From NCBI GenBank assembly GCA_030549495.1, contig JAUIRK010000936.1:1270001-1334000 (forward strand): DNA of 64,000 nt, given 5' to 3'. Below the pieces are notes generated by a model that saw nothing but the letters and a program-made list of their open reading frames with translations, was not told the DNA's origin and did not search any database. Shown piece after piece: positions 48,501 to 63,500 of this stretch (the first letter of the stretch is position 1; each line of letters opens with the position of its first letter). The stretch is from Nectonema munidae (lineage: Eukaryota > Nematomorpha > Nectonematoida > Nectonematidae). A program made the position numbers and the translations under genes.

Positions 48501-51500
48501 ATAAAGGAAAATTTTGAACAAAATAATATAACCTTAAAAAATCAACCTAAAATTAAGGAGTTAGTCTCCTTATTTAAAGTTAAATTACTATTTTTCAATG
48601 CAAGGAATAAGAAGGAAGCAAATTCATTATTTAATTGATAAAATTTTGTTTAAGTTTATTGGAAACATACATAATATAGTTATATTCTTATGTTTATAAC
48701 TTTATGGATCAAGTTAGATGTAATACCATTTATATTAAAATACACAAACCTGAATTTATAAAGCAACATTGTTTTTTTAAACTTAGACAAACTAAAAATA
48801 ATTTTCTTTTTTAACGTGCTAAATGAAGTGGGTGTATATTCCAAATGTATTAAAATGATTTTAGAAATTCTAAATACGCAATACTTTACTAAAAATTTTG
48901 ACTTATAGATGAACAAATCCTGCCTACGTGTTTGTTATACCATTATAGTAAACTTTACAAAAGCAAGAATATAAAGGTTTCCTCTAACACGTCCAACATT
49001 GTAAAGCTCCTTTTTTCAACCTAAATAAACTTTTCCCTATTCAAATATAGTTTTTGCCTGCATCTATAATGATGAGTTTTTACGAATATACAGTAGATCC
49101 ATTATAATGCGGGAGGGGTATTGGCAGCAGTTTTCTATGCTTATATAACACGTATTACAGTAGATCGGTTATAACGCGAACCATTTAAACGCGGATCGTG
49201 CCTTGGACTGCCATGCGCGTTATAAAGGATCTAGTGTGTAATTATACTTGTATAGAAAAATAATCGATTTAGACAAATATTTTGTGTGTTACCTGTGAAA
49301 ATAGTTATCCCACCTAGCATAACAAACATCCAATCCGCCCAAAAATGCGGTTCCCTGATCTATAACACAAATTTTCTCGTGATGTGCCCACATGTAGACA
49401 TTGGAAGATATGTGATCTGGATGTCTCATTACCTAGCAGACAAAAGAAAGAAATAAAAAGAACTAATATGATATGCATGTACAAGTTTACCATTATATTG
49501 TAAGGATGCAACTTCGTTAGAACTTGTTTGGAATAAAAGCTGTTCAAACCAAGAGCCATTTGTATTTCTTTGTACAATAAAATGTATATTTTTACACCTT
49601 CTTCCTATAGAAAGTAGATAGGTAGATCTATGTGGAAATCACATGGATTGCACTCAACCCTTAGTAGTATAATATATTGGCTTACAGCTTTGAATTTCAA
49701 AATGTTATCCAATCTCCACTTATCTCCATCTGATGCAATAGGTCTTTTAAGGTATAACATGGGACTCAGCCTTAAATATAAAAAGTAATGAAAAAAGAAG
49801 CTTCTACAGAGTAAATCGAATTATATCAAGGAAAAGGTATACTCTTTTACATTATTTTAATATGTATCGTTTTAACGCAACTATTTGTATTAAATATAAT
49901 TTGTTCTTAAACACTTTGTAAATAATTTAAATTTTCTTCTAATTTAGTAAATTAAAAGCAAATTTTTGGATTTAAACGTTTTAATGGCAATTTCCATTTC
50001 TCAAGGTGAAAGCCTTTAATCTTTTTCATGTTCAATTGTATTTTTGTACGAATTTTTAGTTTAATGATGGTTATCTACGTGGCATGAGCAGTTTTGTTTG
50101 CCACCATCTCTCTCTCTCTCTTTCTCTTGATAAATAAAACATTTTTCTATTTATAGAGAGAAGTAAGCAGTTTTTATACTCTTTTGAATGTATTGTGTGA
50201 AGGATTCACAATTCTGCATGCCTTATTACCTTTAATCGCAATAAAAATATCCAAAAAACGTTTATATTCAAAAATAATGATGAAGTTTGTCACATTAATA
50301 ATTTTATCGTTGTTTCCATTATATTCCAAATTTTAAATATATGTGTATACGTAAAGGACAAAATTGTAAAGAACAAATACAAAAATTACCACCAATCACA
50401 AATAAAAATTTGCTCCCTGGCATTGTACAAGGCATCAGCCAATGATGAAAAATAACCAGATCCATCAACAAACCTAAAAATGCAAAATAAAGAATAGATG
50501 TGATAATAATTTACTTATAATTTCCATGTAATGATCATTTTATAAAAAATATTAGGATAATTTTGAGGCATGGAAAACTTTCTTAAAGACACACTTATAT
50601 GCTGATCCATCATTATTTGGGGAGGGTGTGTCAATTAACTTCACAACAAGTTAGTGTTATTCCTAAATGAGAAATGACTTCGTTTTAAAGGGAACATTTT
50701 TCGTGAACGTAAACGAATTTCTGAATGAGCTAAAGTTGTTTAAAATTTAAACTATTGTTTTACCCAAGGCTTCGGAGCCGCTGAAGCATCATAATTTTTT
50801 CTACTAGGAGTCGGAGTCACAAATAACAAAAAGGGGCTCCCCATGTCTGGCTGCAAGCCATTTCGTGATGTATCTAAAGTCTCACAGTTTGGCTCTGAAA
50901 ATTTTAAAATCCGATCTAAGCGCTAGTATGAAAGAAGATATTGTTGAAGCAATGCTATTTTTAAGATCAAACGTATATAAATAAATTTTAAAAACATTTT
51001 ATCCATCAAAAAAATTTACATAAATATATGAATTAAAAAAATGTATAATTAAAAACTATAATAAAATTGATATAGTATATACTTATATATATATTACAGG
51101 ATGAATTTATTATTTACACTAGGGTGGTGAAAGAGAGCGGTGCTGGAGCCGGAGTAAGTTATCAGAAATAAGAGATAAAAATAAACAATAGCTTAAAAAG
51201 AGAAAAATTGCCATGAAAACAAAAATGAAATAGAAGTTAGACGAACATCTTGGAAAATATAATTTCTTTACCTTTCATGAAAATAAGCCGTACCTAGATA
51301 TGGATGGAATGAATCTCAGAAGCCTGGCTGCTGTAAAAGCAATCCAAAAATTTATGCCAGAAGAATAGCATGTTAAATGGAGAAAAGCATAATGAGTTAA
51401 GAAATTACCAATAGCCATAGGAGTTATGTCGGATTGGAGAGAAAGAATTGAAGCGTTGAATATTAAGGAATTCAGGGCAGGCAAAAGCAGAGGTATCTTT

Positions 51501-54500
51501 GATTGAGGTGAGCCAGTTCATAGCGGAGCGATAATTCCATGTTTTCATTAGTAATTTTCGCGAATTGTTTTGAATCATGATTCTGTTTGCCTGGTTTTTG
51601 CGAGTATTTTCTATTCGAACTTGGAAGTACGAATCAATAAGCAGCACTGCATCTATTGACTTGGATTTGGGATTTACATATGCTATGTAGGAGTCTTTCA
51701 CAACAAACCACCTATAATTATATTTAATTCATATCTTTAAAAAGAAATTCTGGGAAAATAAATTACAACGAAATTGAGGTAGCAAATCAGTTAAATAAAA
51801 CTTATGTCATTAGTAATTAACAAATCAGTTAGTCAAATAAAATTATATCAATAGTGATTGGTTAGAAAGAATTGACCGATATCTTTGACCCTTGAGGTGA
51901 AATAATTATAACAAATATAAAAAATTGTAAAAACTGGACACTTATTGCTGATTTTGCTGACTAGTTTCTGAGTATAAACTCCTTTTTCAAAGCAAATATA
52001 TAAATGATAAAATAGTGAAAATGAGATGTAACGGGACTAATAGGGTGGAATAAGCGTGATATTAAATTATTTATAAGCGTGATTTATACTTCTATACAGT
52101 ATGTGTGTTTTCTTATTGTTTTTATTTTACGCGCGTGTGTTATTATATAATAACCTTATGGTAATATACACTTCCTTCTTTGTTATATTGCTCTTAATCT
52201 TAGTTATATATGTATGCATGTATTGCCTTATTAAGATGGTATCTCCTTAACGCAAAGATTGCTTATACTCAACATCATCATTCCCGTTACATCTCATTTT
52301 CACTATTTTATCATTTATATATTCGCTTTGAAAAAGGAGTTTATAGTCCGAAACTAGTCAGCAATAAAGTGTCCAGTTTTTACAATTTTTTATATTTGTT
52401 ATAATGATTGCTTAGATGATTATTTATATATATCGAGTTAAATAGTTCGCTGTTAGATAACATGGATTAATAATAATCTACATAAAAACATATTATTCTA
52501 ATTTCTTACATAAAATTTATTTTGAAAGATATTTTCGTTTTTAAAATATGTACACATATGCAAAAAATAAATTAAAAAATGGACAAACTTTTTTTTCCAC
52601 CGTAAAAATATTCTTTTAAATAGATTCGGAACTTTAAGGCCATAATAGCCACCAGGACGTTTTTTACAAATTCCTTCCTTACTCTTAATGCCTGTGTCTT
52701 TATCAAAGGATAAAAAACTAACTTCAACAAACTTTAACTAAATAAATATTTTAATTAAGGTTAGTAAGTGTAAACAGGTCAGTTAGCGACTTAATATGGA
52801 GAAAATTAAATAGTTATGACAATCTTTAGCAAAAATAAATTATTCAAAATAACGTGCAGAGCATTCAAAGAAGAGAATCTAATATGCACTGTTAGCTAAA
52901 AAAAATACAAAATGAGGCTTAAAAATAAAAATGAATTTAAAGTGTTTGGTAAAAAGAGAAAAAAACTTTCACAAAAAAACAAAAAGTGATCGGATATAGA
53001 TAATAAAAGCTACTTTTATCCCTGTCTTAAAAATTGAATAATTATAAACTCCATTTAAATTTAATTTTTTTAGGAGAAATGGAAATAATTTATGATTAAT
53101 CGATTCCAAAATTAGATTTTCATATAATATACAAGAAACAGTTTTTTATGAACAAGGATATTTATCATTGAAAAAGACTTAAAAATGGAGTACAAGTTAG
53201 ATTTTATTTACTAATAATAATTGTGATTTTACTGAAATTTTATACCAAATAATAAACTTATTTTTGTGTGGGCAAGAAACAAAAGCCAAAAAATTTTGAA
53301 AATAAATTAAATATTTATTATATTTTCGCTTTCCACAGATATTCTCTAATTTTTTTGATAAAAATTCATTTAAATCCAAGAGTTAAAGAAGATCCCAGAA
53401 AATAGATAAACAGGAAACTCTTCATAGTGTTAAGAATCATATTCAAGCTGATGACTGTTGAATTAGGGGATGTTATTTTATCATTTAAATTTCTAAAGCA
53501 ATAACTAAAATGAGTTGTTTTAATTAAAAAATATAATGAAAAAATGTTGATAAATAACAAAACTGTTTATAGAAATTTTAAAAATATTTTAGACGAAAAA
53601 TAAAATTAATGAAACCTAAAACAGGCTCTATTAAAATATTTTTGACATTAAAAACTTGTGCAGAAAAAACTTACCAAATCTTCATGGTTTTTAATACTAT
53701 TTATGTTTAGAAGACTTTGTAAGTAATACTCTAGATCTTTCTAAAATAAAATAAAAATAAGATAAATGTGAAAATTTAAATCGATTTTTAATCGTTTTTA
53801 AAAGTTATTTTCACTTCAACCTACCAGCTTCTAAACCTATACCACCAATTTAATACAGTTATGTTCAACAGAGATTGATCTGGTTTTTTCATGATAATGT
53901 AACCGTTAAATATAAAACTGATGCGTTACAAGTTATTGAAGCATTATAAGGAAAATGATACCAATGCCAAATTTGTTTAAATAAAATGATTGAATACAAA
54001 TGAAAATTTTAAATTTTGGTGCCCAATTTTTTATGATAAATAGCGATCTTTTTCCCAAAGTTTGCAGTTCTATTTTTAAAAAGTGTATTCCGTATAAAAT
54101 AAAAAATGCATACAACACTGAGAAAACATGTAAAGAAGCCTTAACCCATTAAGTACCATAGAAATCAGACGATATTTAAAAAAACGCAGACGATTTATAT
54201 TCCAAGTCATTGAAAAAAGCAGACGAAGATGAAATTACTTATGTTCCCAAATGGGAACATTGGGGCTTAATGGGTTAATCTAAAAAGTTCCTTACTTATG
54301 AAACGTCTGTATTACACTAATCCTTCTGGAATACGATGTATACTAATTAAAAATGCTAGATTTGGGAATAAAACGTATAGTACACATTTATATCAGCAAT
54401 TCGTATTCTATATCCATATTTCACAACTTGAAATTGCATTTCTCAACATCAGTGTCTCTGGATTTTTGGTTCGATAAAAAAATATACATATCATTTGCCC

Positions 54501-57500
54501 TTCTTACAATTATAATGATCATTTTAAGCAAATGTGTGCGTCAAGAGGAAGTTGTTTAAAATAAACTAGGTTACCATAATTTTTGGAGTTTGAGACTCTT
54601 TCAAAAGTGAATCTAAAAATACTGGAAGATGAGGGAGATCAAAACGACGTATTCCTCTAAAAATTTAATGTTATTAGATATATTATAAGTAAATAATATT
54701 AACAGTAATTGGGGATTAAAACTAGGTTAAATATAAAATATCTTGAAATTGCCCTTTCAATGCATGCAACCAATGAAAATTGTGGTAAACGCTTTGAGTA
54801 TATTTCTCTCAAAATACGGTAGAACCTCAAGTATGCGAACAGGTTTGGAGACAAAGAAATTGTTGTGATAAGCGAGTTGGGTTATGTGAAGACTTTCTTT
54901 AAGGAACAAAAAGGATTGCAAAAAGATAAAATAAAATGATGAAAGGGCAAAAAATAGACTGGCAAAAGGACAAAATATATAGAGTAGCAAAAAGGACAAA
55001 ATAGAGTGGCAAAAGGACAAAATGGAATATAAGCTATAATATCTAACCCAGCCAAAATTATTTGCAGGGGAAATATTATTAAATTCTTTCAAAGAATTTT
55101 CAAAGTTTAATCAAAAGTGATGTATCCAGAAATGAGAAAGCCTACGATGAAACACGTAGCAATCTATGAGCACCTGGGCCGAACTCTTTCATCTAAGTCA
55201 GATGTAAAAACAACTAAAATGAATTGAAATTTATAAATGAAAAAATAAAATATGAAATGCATGTCTTCATAATATGCCTATTCGAACAAATATAGAGCCA
55301 AAAATAAACAAAATGAAAATGTAAAAGATCATGAATGTCATTGGCGCTGACGATCAATTCGTTTAGATTTTGTTACGGTAATGAGAAAGTGAGTATATAT
55401 TAAAAAAATATTTGTAAAGTGGGGTAAGAGAAATCATAATAAGAAATATAAAACTACGATGAAATCAAAAATGCAAACAAAGAAAGACACAAACAGGGAG
55501 GCAGATCTAGAATTTCATATGCATCAAGAGTTAAAGGACTTTAATTTCAGACAAAGCATGTGGGTGTAAACATACAGTAAAGAGAAATTAGGCCAAGCGA
55601 AATAAAAATTTCTGACTACATTACTGCAACCAACTATATGAATAACAGCCAAAAAACAGGATTTGGAGATTGAAGTACAGGCTGACTATAAGTAATCAGC
55701 CACTGCTTTTGTTTCCATCCCTCATCAGTCAGAGCTATAAAATATTAATTTATTAAGCTTCCTTGTTAATTTTAATAGTCAACTTAAGATAATGCAAACT
55801 TAATGTAAGAAAAGGTTTCTTTCCCCAACTTTCAAATAATAAAACTTTATAACTATATAAACAAAATGAAATCAATAAGAAGAGAATAAAAATAAGAAAA
55901 AGCGATGTGGATTAAATAACATGAATATAAGATGTTATGCAAATATAAACTAGATCAATTCTACCAATCTAAAGAGTATGCTGTGTCGAAGGCGTCTTTT
56001 ACAAGACAAGCGTTAGACGCTTTAAAATCAATTCATCTAAATGTTTAGCAACAAAAACCGATTTTGCTTAGTGTAATACGCCAGAAGCTCACTTAAGAAT
56101 AACATATTTGTGGATTTTGCCCAGAACCAGATAATACAACAATTTAGGTACAACATATGATGAAAAATATCGTTTATATGTAAAGAATGATGAGTACATA
56201 CATCTAAATATCTACAGTTGAAATCATGTGCCAATCTCATTGATTTCTACAACTATGAATCTATTCCTATCATATTAGCACTAATGGTACGGTAGTGAAT
56301 AAAAAAATGAAAATAAGAAATAGCAATTAGAACTATAATATCTCTTCCATACTTAGTATATTTGTGGAGGATGAGAGTTGCTAAAAACATTTTGTTCACC
56401 CCCCCCCCCCAATGTCGGCATTATGAATAAGGATAGTTAACGTATCCCGACTTGTCTCATTAAATTCTATTTTATACTTTAAATATTTAAATAAAATTTT
56501 TCGTTATTTTCATTTAATAAAAGCATTTTAAATTATTTTTCGTTTCTTTTAATAACTCAATTGAAATTTTTGAATGAAAAACATTTTAAGCAAATTTACC
56601 TAAAAAATAAGAGGCTGCAGCTCCAAACCTAAATGTAAGGGGATCAAAAAATACTATAGGTTATAGGTCTTGTCATTATATAATATGGCAATCCACCTTC
56701 ATCCAAATGGGTAGCCTTAGTTTGAAGTTCAAAAATTGAAAGACAAAATGAAAAATATGTATAAAAAAACTTAACGAAAAGCATGGCAAGAAATTAAGAA
56801 AATTATATTTTTAGGATTTATAGTGTGATCAGAGAGTAATGATGTTTAGTGAAAATTAATAACTCTTAAAAATCAAGTAAACATACGATCTGTAAACTTC
56901 TTTGAATTTTCTCTTCGCGGACTCAATGCTCAGAGAAGAGTGCAAAGCTTGGAAGTGTTTGTATCTTCTTTCCACCGTCCAATTAAAGGGTCCATGACTG
57001 ATATTAATGATATATCTAAGAAAATTTAGAAAGTTTCAAAAATAATGCCACTGAAGCATAAGTAAATTATCCATTATGTAACTATTACAGTCAAATATCC
57101 TTTGTGATATCCATCTACCACTCATTTTGACTATTCAAATTAATTCCGCATTGGCATAGAATTAGCATTAGTGTAAGCGCAATCATACATGCATGCATTT
57201 AGATATGCATTTTGTGACATTATTACACAAACTTTCCTATTTATCTGTATTTATACACGTCTGACACAAAAAAACATAGACATACCAGAGGCGCACATCC
57301 GGGATGGGGCGAAAAAGCCTTTCGCCCCCAATAATTTGCAATTTTCATCTTTTTTTATAGTATTTATTAGACTTGTTTGTCTTGTGAGTAGATTTTTGAG
57401 AATACTTTTCTTGTTTTAAGGTTGAGTCTTAGAATGAATATTTAAAATCTATTTTTTTCATTAACGTCCACTTCTTTCTAATAGAAATGCACATGTGAGC

Positions 57501-60500
57501 TATATTTGATCAGAGGCAGTAATGTAGCCTGTCATTTGAATAAGAGTCCATGCACTTTTGAGCGAGGCAAATAATTTTTATAGCACATAACTACATAAGA
57601 ACTCTATAATTTAAAGCTTTAAATGTTTATCACTATTAATAACTGTAACCAAACCCGTTAATATGGGGAGGCAAGGGAGTTAGGCCCACGGGGATTTATT
57701 TTGCCCATCTGAAACTCCTTTGAAATATATAAATGTATACATTTTCTTATATTCCCGGCCGCATTAAAAAACAGTTTCCCCCCCCCCCCCCTCGGTAATT
57801 GAAATCGGGCGACGGGGCTAATTTAAACAATCAAGTCTTATATTCTAGAAATGAAATATATAGAATCTTAATCCTTAAATATTCGTTTTATTTTGTTTTA
57901 GTTTTTTATCAAGATTTCTTAGAATAGTAAGCAATGTTTCTACAGTTTGCTTAAAATTAAACATTTTAAACCTTCAATTTCTATTTAAAATGGCCAAATT
58001 TAAATTCACGGCTACATACCTGTCATTCATAGAACCATATCCTAAATAAATTTTTAAACAATTTACTTTACTGACTGAATATAGGTGTAGGTAGAATATG
58101 AAGATTATATAAAATAATTCTTTGTTTTTCTGTGTTACTAATCAAGCTTGATAACATTTCATTGCTAAAAATTTTAAAATTTATTTAAGCAACAATGCAT
58201 TTTAGTAGAGAGTAATAAATCGACCTAACCAATTCATTTGATATCAAGCAGTTTTGTTGACAATTAGTGAGATGAGAGGCTGAGAAATATCTTTTAGTCT
58301 CCTAATCTCAAATAATCTGTGGTTGGATAAAAGAAGTCTGACTGTATTACCAATGAGTCCTCTAATACAACCCTTTCCATATGGTCTTTAGAAGACAAAG
58401 ACATGTTTAACCTTCGAACACCAAATATAAAATCGGTTCAACCAAAAATTCAGCTCCCTAAAGATTTACAAAAGATATGATTTTTAGTCATCGTATAAAA
58501 CCTTCACTTTGTTAGAGTATAGTATATCTAGCGATAGACTGTGACCATCCGTTTCAATAACTGGTAAATGGCAATAAGGAGGGATAAAGACTTAATTACA
58601 CCTGTTGAGTAGTGATTTATAATATTTGAATGATTGTATTCCCTTGTTGAGCTTAAAGAGTTATTCACAAATTTTCTAAAAATTTTAGGCGTAGCGGTCT
58701 AACTATAATTTTTTTATAGCTCGGGGTCTCATTTAAAAAAATAAACCAACATATAAACAACTGTACTAAAAAATCGACACCATTGTTTATTCAAAAATTG
58801 TCTGGACAATCCAAATCTTAATGGGAAGGATGGCATCTGATTTGTCTAAACTAGTTTGTCTAAATTTGGCTCTGTTTCGACCAATGCAACTTTCATATCA
58901 TTACTCACTTCCAATCTGTTTTGGGATTTGGCTTCAATGGCAAGTAGCATGGAAAACGCTTGTTCAAACTCATATGCAGTGGCAAATCGAATCACAGTTT
59001 TCAGGGCAATCTTTGCAAGCATAGGACTCTCGCATTTCAATCAAAAAATCGCTGAGATATTTCAGAAAAACATGTTTTGCACCTAATCAATCATTAACCA
59101 AATCAATAAACTGTTCTTAAATTAAGAAATCTTCTGAGGCCAGATTATAAGAAAAAAAGAAATTTCTTGGCATGCTACACGGTTTTATATGGCCTCCAGG
59201 ACATTTTTATTAATGAAAATCTTAGACATCAGAAAATTCTACATGCATGTCTAGTTTGCCTTCCAGAAATTGCTGGCTTTCTTTCCATAGTATCGCTTGG
59301 AAAATTTTTCCTTGGAAAGCCACCTCATGTTTGAGTGCAGGAAGAGTTTTTCAAATTGAAAACAAACAAGATTTGAAGCATTTGCTTTAATGAAATACAC
59401 TGTTTTAATGACTTCATTGGAAACATTTTCAACTCATCGGGAATGGTTTTACGGTTCCGCGCACTGGGCACGAATTACATCTGAAGATTTTTGCTTAGCC
59501 AGATTCCGATTTAATACCATGTGGTGTAAAATTTTTTATCACTTTGTCAAATGTTTCTTTTGCAGTTGTTCTATTGCTGAGTTTGACAAAATAAAAAAAT
59601 GTCTACCAGGTTCTTGACATATATATAGTGGATGTAAACACAAGGCTGAGATAAGTTTGCAGCATCCATCGTTTAATTATTCTGAGCAAAAAAGTTGAAA
59701 ATCCAACTCCCAATCCATAAAACTACCTCTGACATGTCATCAGACATATCTCCTATTAGCCTTCCAACGGTATCGTTTGACAGGAAGATTGAATCTTAGC
59801 ACATTCAATATATCTTTGCAGCAAGGTAATATCAAATGTTCTGCTGTTGTGAGACTTTTTACACAACTTTTTTAGATATTCTTTTTAAACTTTTCAAACC
59901 ATACTTAATATTTTGCAAAAACATTCCTATGTTATTTATCAAACATGAATTTGTGCAATCGTTCAGCCAATAATTTTGTCTACCCAACTCGAGTGCTTCA
60001 CTACCAGCGCAAGCTTCACTTGACGGGCTTTAAAAAAATGGTTGCTAACACTTCAGAACAGAAAGGACACTTATGTTCCTCTAAAGACTAACTTTTTTTT
60101 AATGTGACTTATTGGCAAAAATGGCAAATGACCCAATATGGGTACAATATTTTGCGAAAAACGATTCACTCAGTATTCCCTTCTCGATCCCCATGGAACT
60201 TCTTCGAGGCACGGCGGACTCAAGTTTGAAAAGCACTGAACTAGAAGGTTGATCCAATCAGAATTACAAACAAGGTAACTTGACTTCATAAAATATGTGC
60301 AGTTGGGGTGGGATTGAGAGCTTACAGTGCAAGTATAATGTCGGGTAATAATGGCGGTGTTCATAAGACAAAAATTCTTTTATAATAAATTTTGAAAATT
60401 ATATAAAAAAAATCGCCTCTCCCTCCTAAATGTTGAGGATGTGCGCCCCTGAGACATACTTATACACAACAAACATATTGACACTAGACGCCCATACACT

Positions 60501-63500
60501 GGAATACTTAAATCTTAAAAACAGTGGTGGGAAAACAAACTTACAGGATTGGAGAAATGAAAAGGTTAAAATGTCGTCTTAAATACTATACTTACTAGCT
60601 GTTAATTTATTAAAGATCTTAACACCAAAAAAAGATGATCTACAATCTAGAAATGCACTAGACAACCTCTTGGTTCTTGCTAAGCAAATAATTCTCGGTA
60701 TCCGGTATTCGACTAGCTCAAATATATAACCGCATATGACATAACTGTCAGGGCGGATAACTGGGTATACACTATTTGCGTTTAATGTTTATTATGAAAC
60801 AGGGCTTACATAACAAAATACATCATTTAATTGTCAGGTTGTTGCGGTGATTACCTCTTCCAGATAGCATCTTGTCAATATCTCATTGGATGTGAAACAA
60901 ATCTCCAGGAAATATCTTTTATGTGCCTGCATGTGAAGATGCGTCTTCGTGTTGCATAGTGGGCAGCTAAGTTAAGAGTGGATCTACAAGAAAATTTACC
61001 CCAAGCGATTTTATAACATTTTTTCTAAAATCAATTTTTTCACATTTTTCATATACGAAAGCATTGAGAATGGATGCCTATCTAGAGTATAACTTTAATT
61101 ATACATGGAATATTTACCCATATCTGAAGTACAACTCTTCTTTTAAAAAATTAAACTTGATTGAACTATACAGTGATATGCTCAAAAATTCGAAGAGTTC
61201 AGTGTTTTATCTAGGCCCATATATAAGAGAGAAGGGTTGAGTTCACAGTGGTGAGAAAATTTAGTCTGAAAAAACTCTGGGAAAATTCGGCCTCAGAAAT
61301 CTTAGCAGCCTTTAAAAATACCTTAAGCTACAAAAAACACCAAATGCAATCGTGTTGCTTCAATAGTCGTGGGCTCGTAAAATGAGAGACCAAGTCATTT
61401 TAGAATGAATTTTGGGATACCTAATTTTGATATTTTTTCTTATGAAAATAAGAATAATTTAGTTTGCAAACGAGTTTTACTAGCACCGACCCCACCCCTT
61501 TACTGTAATTTATTTGAGCACCCCCTCCCCTTGCGACTACCTCGAAGTATAGAAATGTTATATAATACACTTTCAGTCCAGTCTCTCAAACTAAAACTCG
61601 GGCTACAGCCATCTACGAATTTCGTTAGCGACCGTCGCTAAGTGTGGCATTTTATATCGGCGTTGGGAGCAATACTTGAGAATTTCTTAAACACAGATAA
61701 ATTGATTTCTTCTAATGCGAGAAATTTGAATGAAAATTGAAATGCATGTTTGATCGGTATCAGTATGGGCAAATTTTCCATTTTTCATCGGTTTTATCAG
61801 CTGAGCCAATAGACAAATTAGTGTTTATACTAGAGATTTGAATTTTATGCATAGCGCTTTGTACATATAATACTATTTTAATAAAGGCTCGCTTTTTGCT
61901 TACAATTTGATGTAAAAATATACTAAGTTCATAAATTGGGTTGGAGATCATTCATAAATAACCGCAACCAATTTTCTTTAATTTTTGATCCATCTTCTCA
62001 ACTTTTGAATATCTATATTTCTACTATATAACATCATTATCATCTTCCGTTTGCCCATAAAAAGGCCTGCTCTTTATCTTGGCTAGCCCAGGTCGACCAG
62101 ATTCTACTTTATAACAAAGTATGTCAAGTTTTTTTAACCTTGTTCCTCAGTTTTAGTTAACATTCAGTTGTGGTGGACAAGTTTACTCTACTAGAAGAAA
62201 CGCATTAGAAGGAATCAAGGGAGACAAGCGCATGCATTTACATCAAAATTTAATATCTAATTTTACACATTGAAGTTTTTATTTTTTAATAAATGTTATA
62301 ATTTAATAGAGAGTGTTATCATCATGTTTAATTAATACAAAATAATTTAAAAATTTATATACTTAAAAAATTTTCTTAGTATCGGTATCGGTTTGGTTGC
62401 GTATCGTCATTTTAAAATGTCATCGTTATCGGAATTGCCTTCTGTTAAAAAAATAAGGTCCATTATTTGATCCATTTTACTCACTCTAGGACTCCCGTTA
62501 AATATACAAATGTATGCACTTTCTTATAGTCAAGGCACCATCAGTTTTGCTCTCCTCCTCATTGTACTTAAAGTATCAGTGTATAGAGATGAACGTGCCT
62601 GAAATAAAACATTTTTGCTTCAAATTTTGAGTTGTAAAAAAATATATTTTGTTTGAACACTAATTACTTCAATGGCTCAATTATGATTTTGATTTCGATT
62701 GATAGGGGTGTGTGTGGGGAAAATTTGGAAAACCCAGGATTATAGACTAATCAACTTTTTATGAGCTGTTTATAGCTATGCGCCACGATAATTTATGAAA
62801 AGTGATATTTCCTGTGAATTGCCTTTTTTATTACAAGCGTATTTCTATACTAATACTTTGCTCTTGTACAATCTAATTTTATTAAAGATTATAGGAGAAA
62901 AATTGGGTAGAGCAGAGATCAGATTACTTTATCCATTCCATAATTCCTCGTAAATTTTTTTTGCTTTAAAAAAACAAAAAAACATTGAAATGTTCTAAAC
63001 AAATAGTATCGTGGGGAAAGTTTCCAATAAAGTTTAGGACATCCGGACGTAAGAAAAATTGTTTGTGCGATTATAAAAGTATTTACATATTACAAGAGGT
63101 CATTTCCTATATATATCAATGAAAGGGAATTTTCGAAATAGACTCTCAAAATAATTAATGCAATGAAAAGTATGGGAAAATTTAGTTCGAAAATTAGAAG
63201 CTTTATAAAAAAATATATATTTATTACACCGTCTATAAAAATATACACATAGGTTAAATTATAGCGATAAATTGTTTCCGAGCGGTCATCTCATTATGAA
63301 ATCGGACAGGAAAGACGGAACACTAATCATGAGTGAATGAAAAATTCTAAAATAAATGTCTTTTGAAAGAGAAAAGTATGAAAACGTAGTAGGGAAAATA
63401 TTTAATGCATTTTTTAATATCAATTCTCTTATTCAGTTAAAGAATATAGTGTAGTAGTTGGAATCAAGATTATGACAAATGAATACGAATGAGAAGTGTG

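Noticed and set aside
51275-51484. A - strand open frame with a possible splice acceptor between the PH exon and the next Pld exon
   Set aside because: Any use in phase either hits a stop or adds residues without PLD similarity. The PH exon ending at 51409 joins directly and in phase to 50473-50390 (W + FVDGSGYF), as the family requires.
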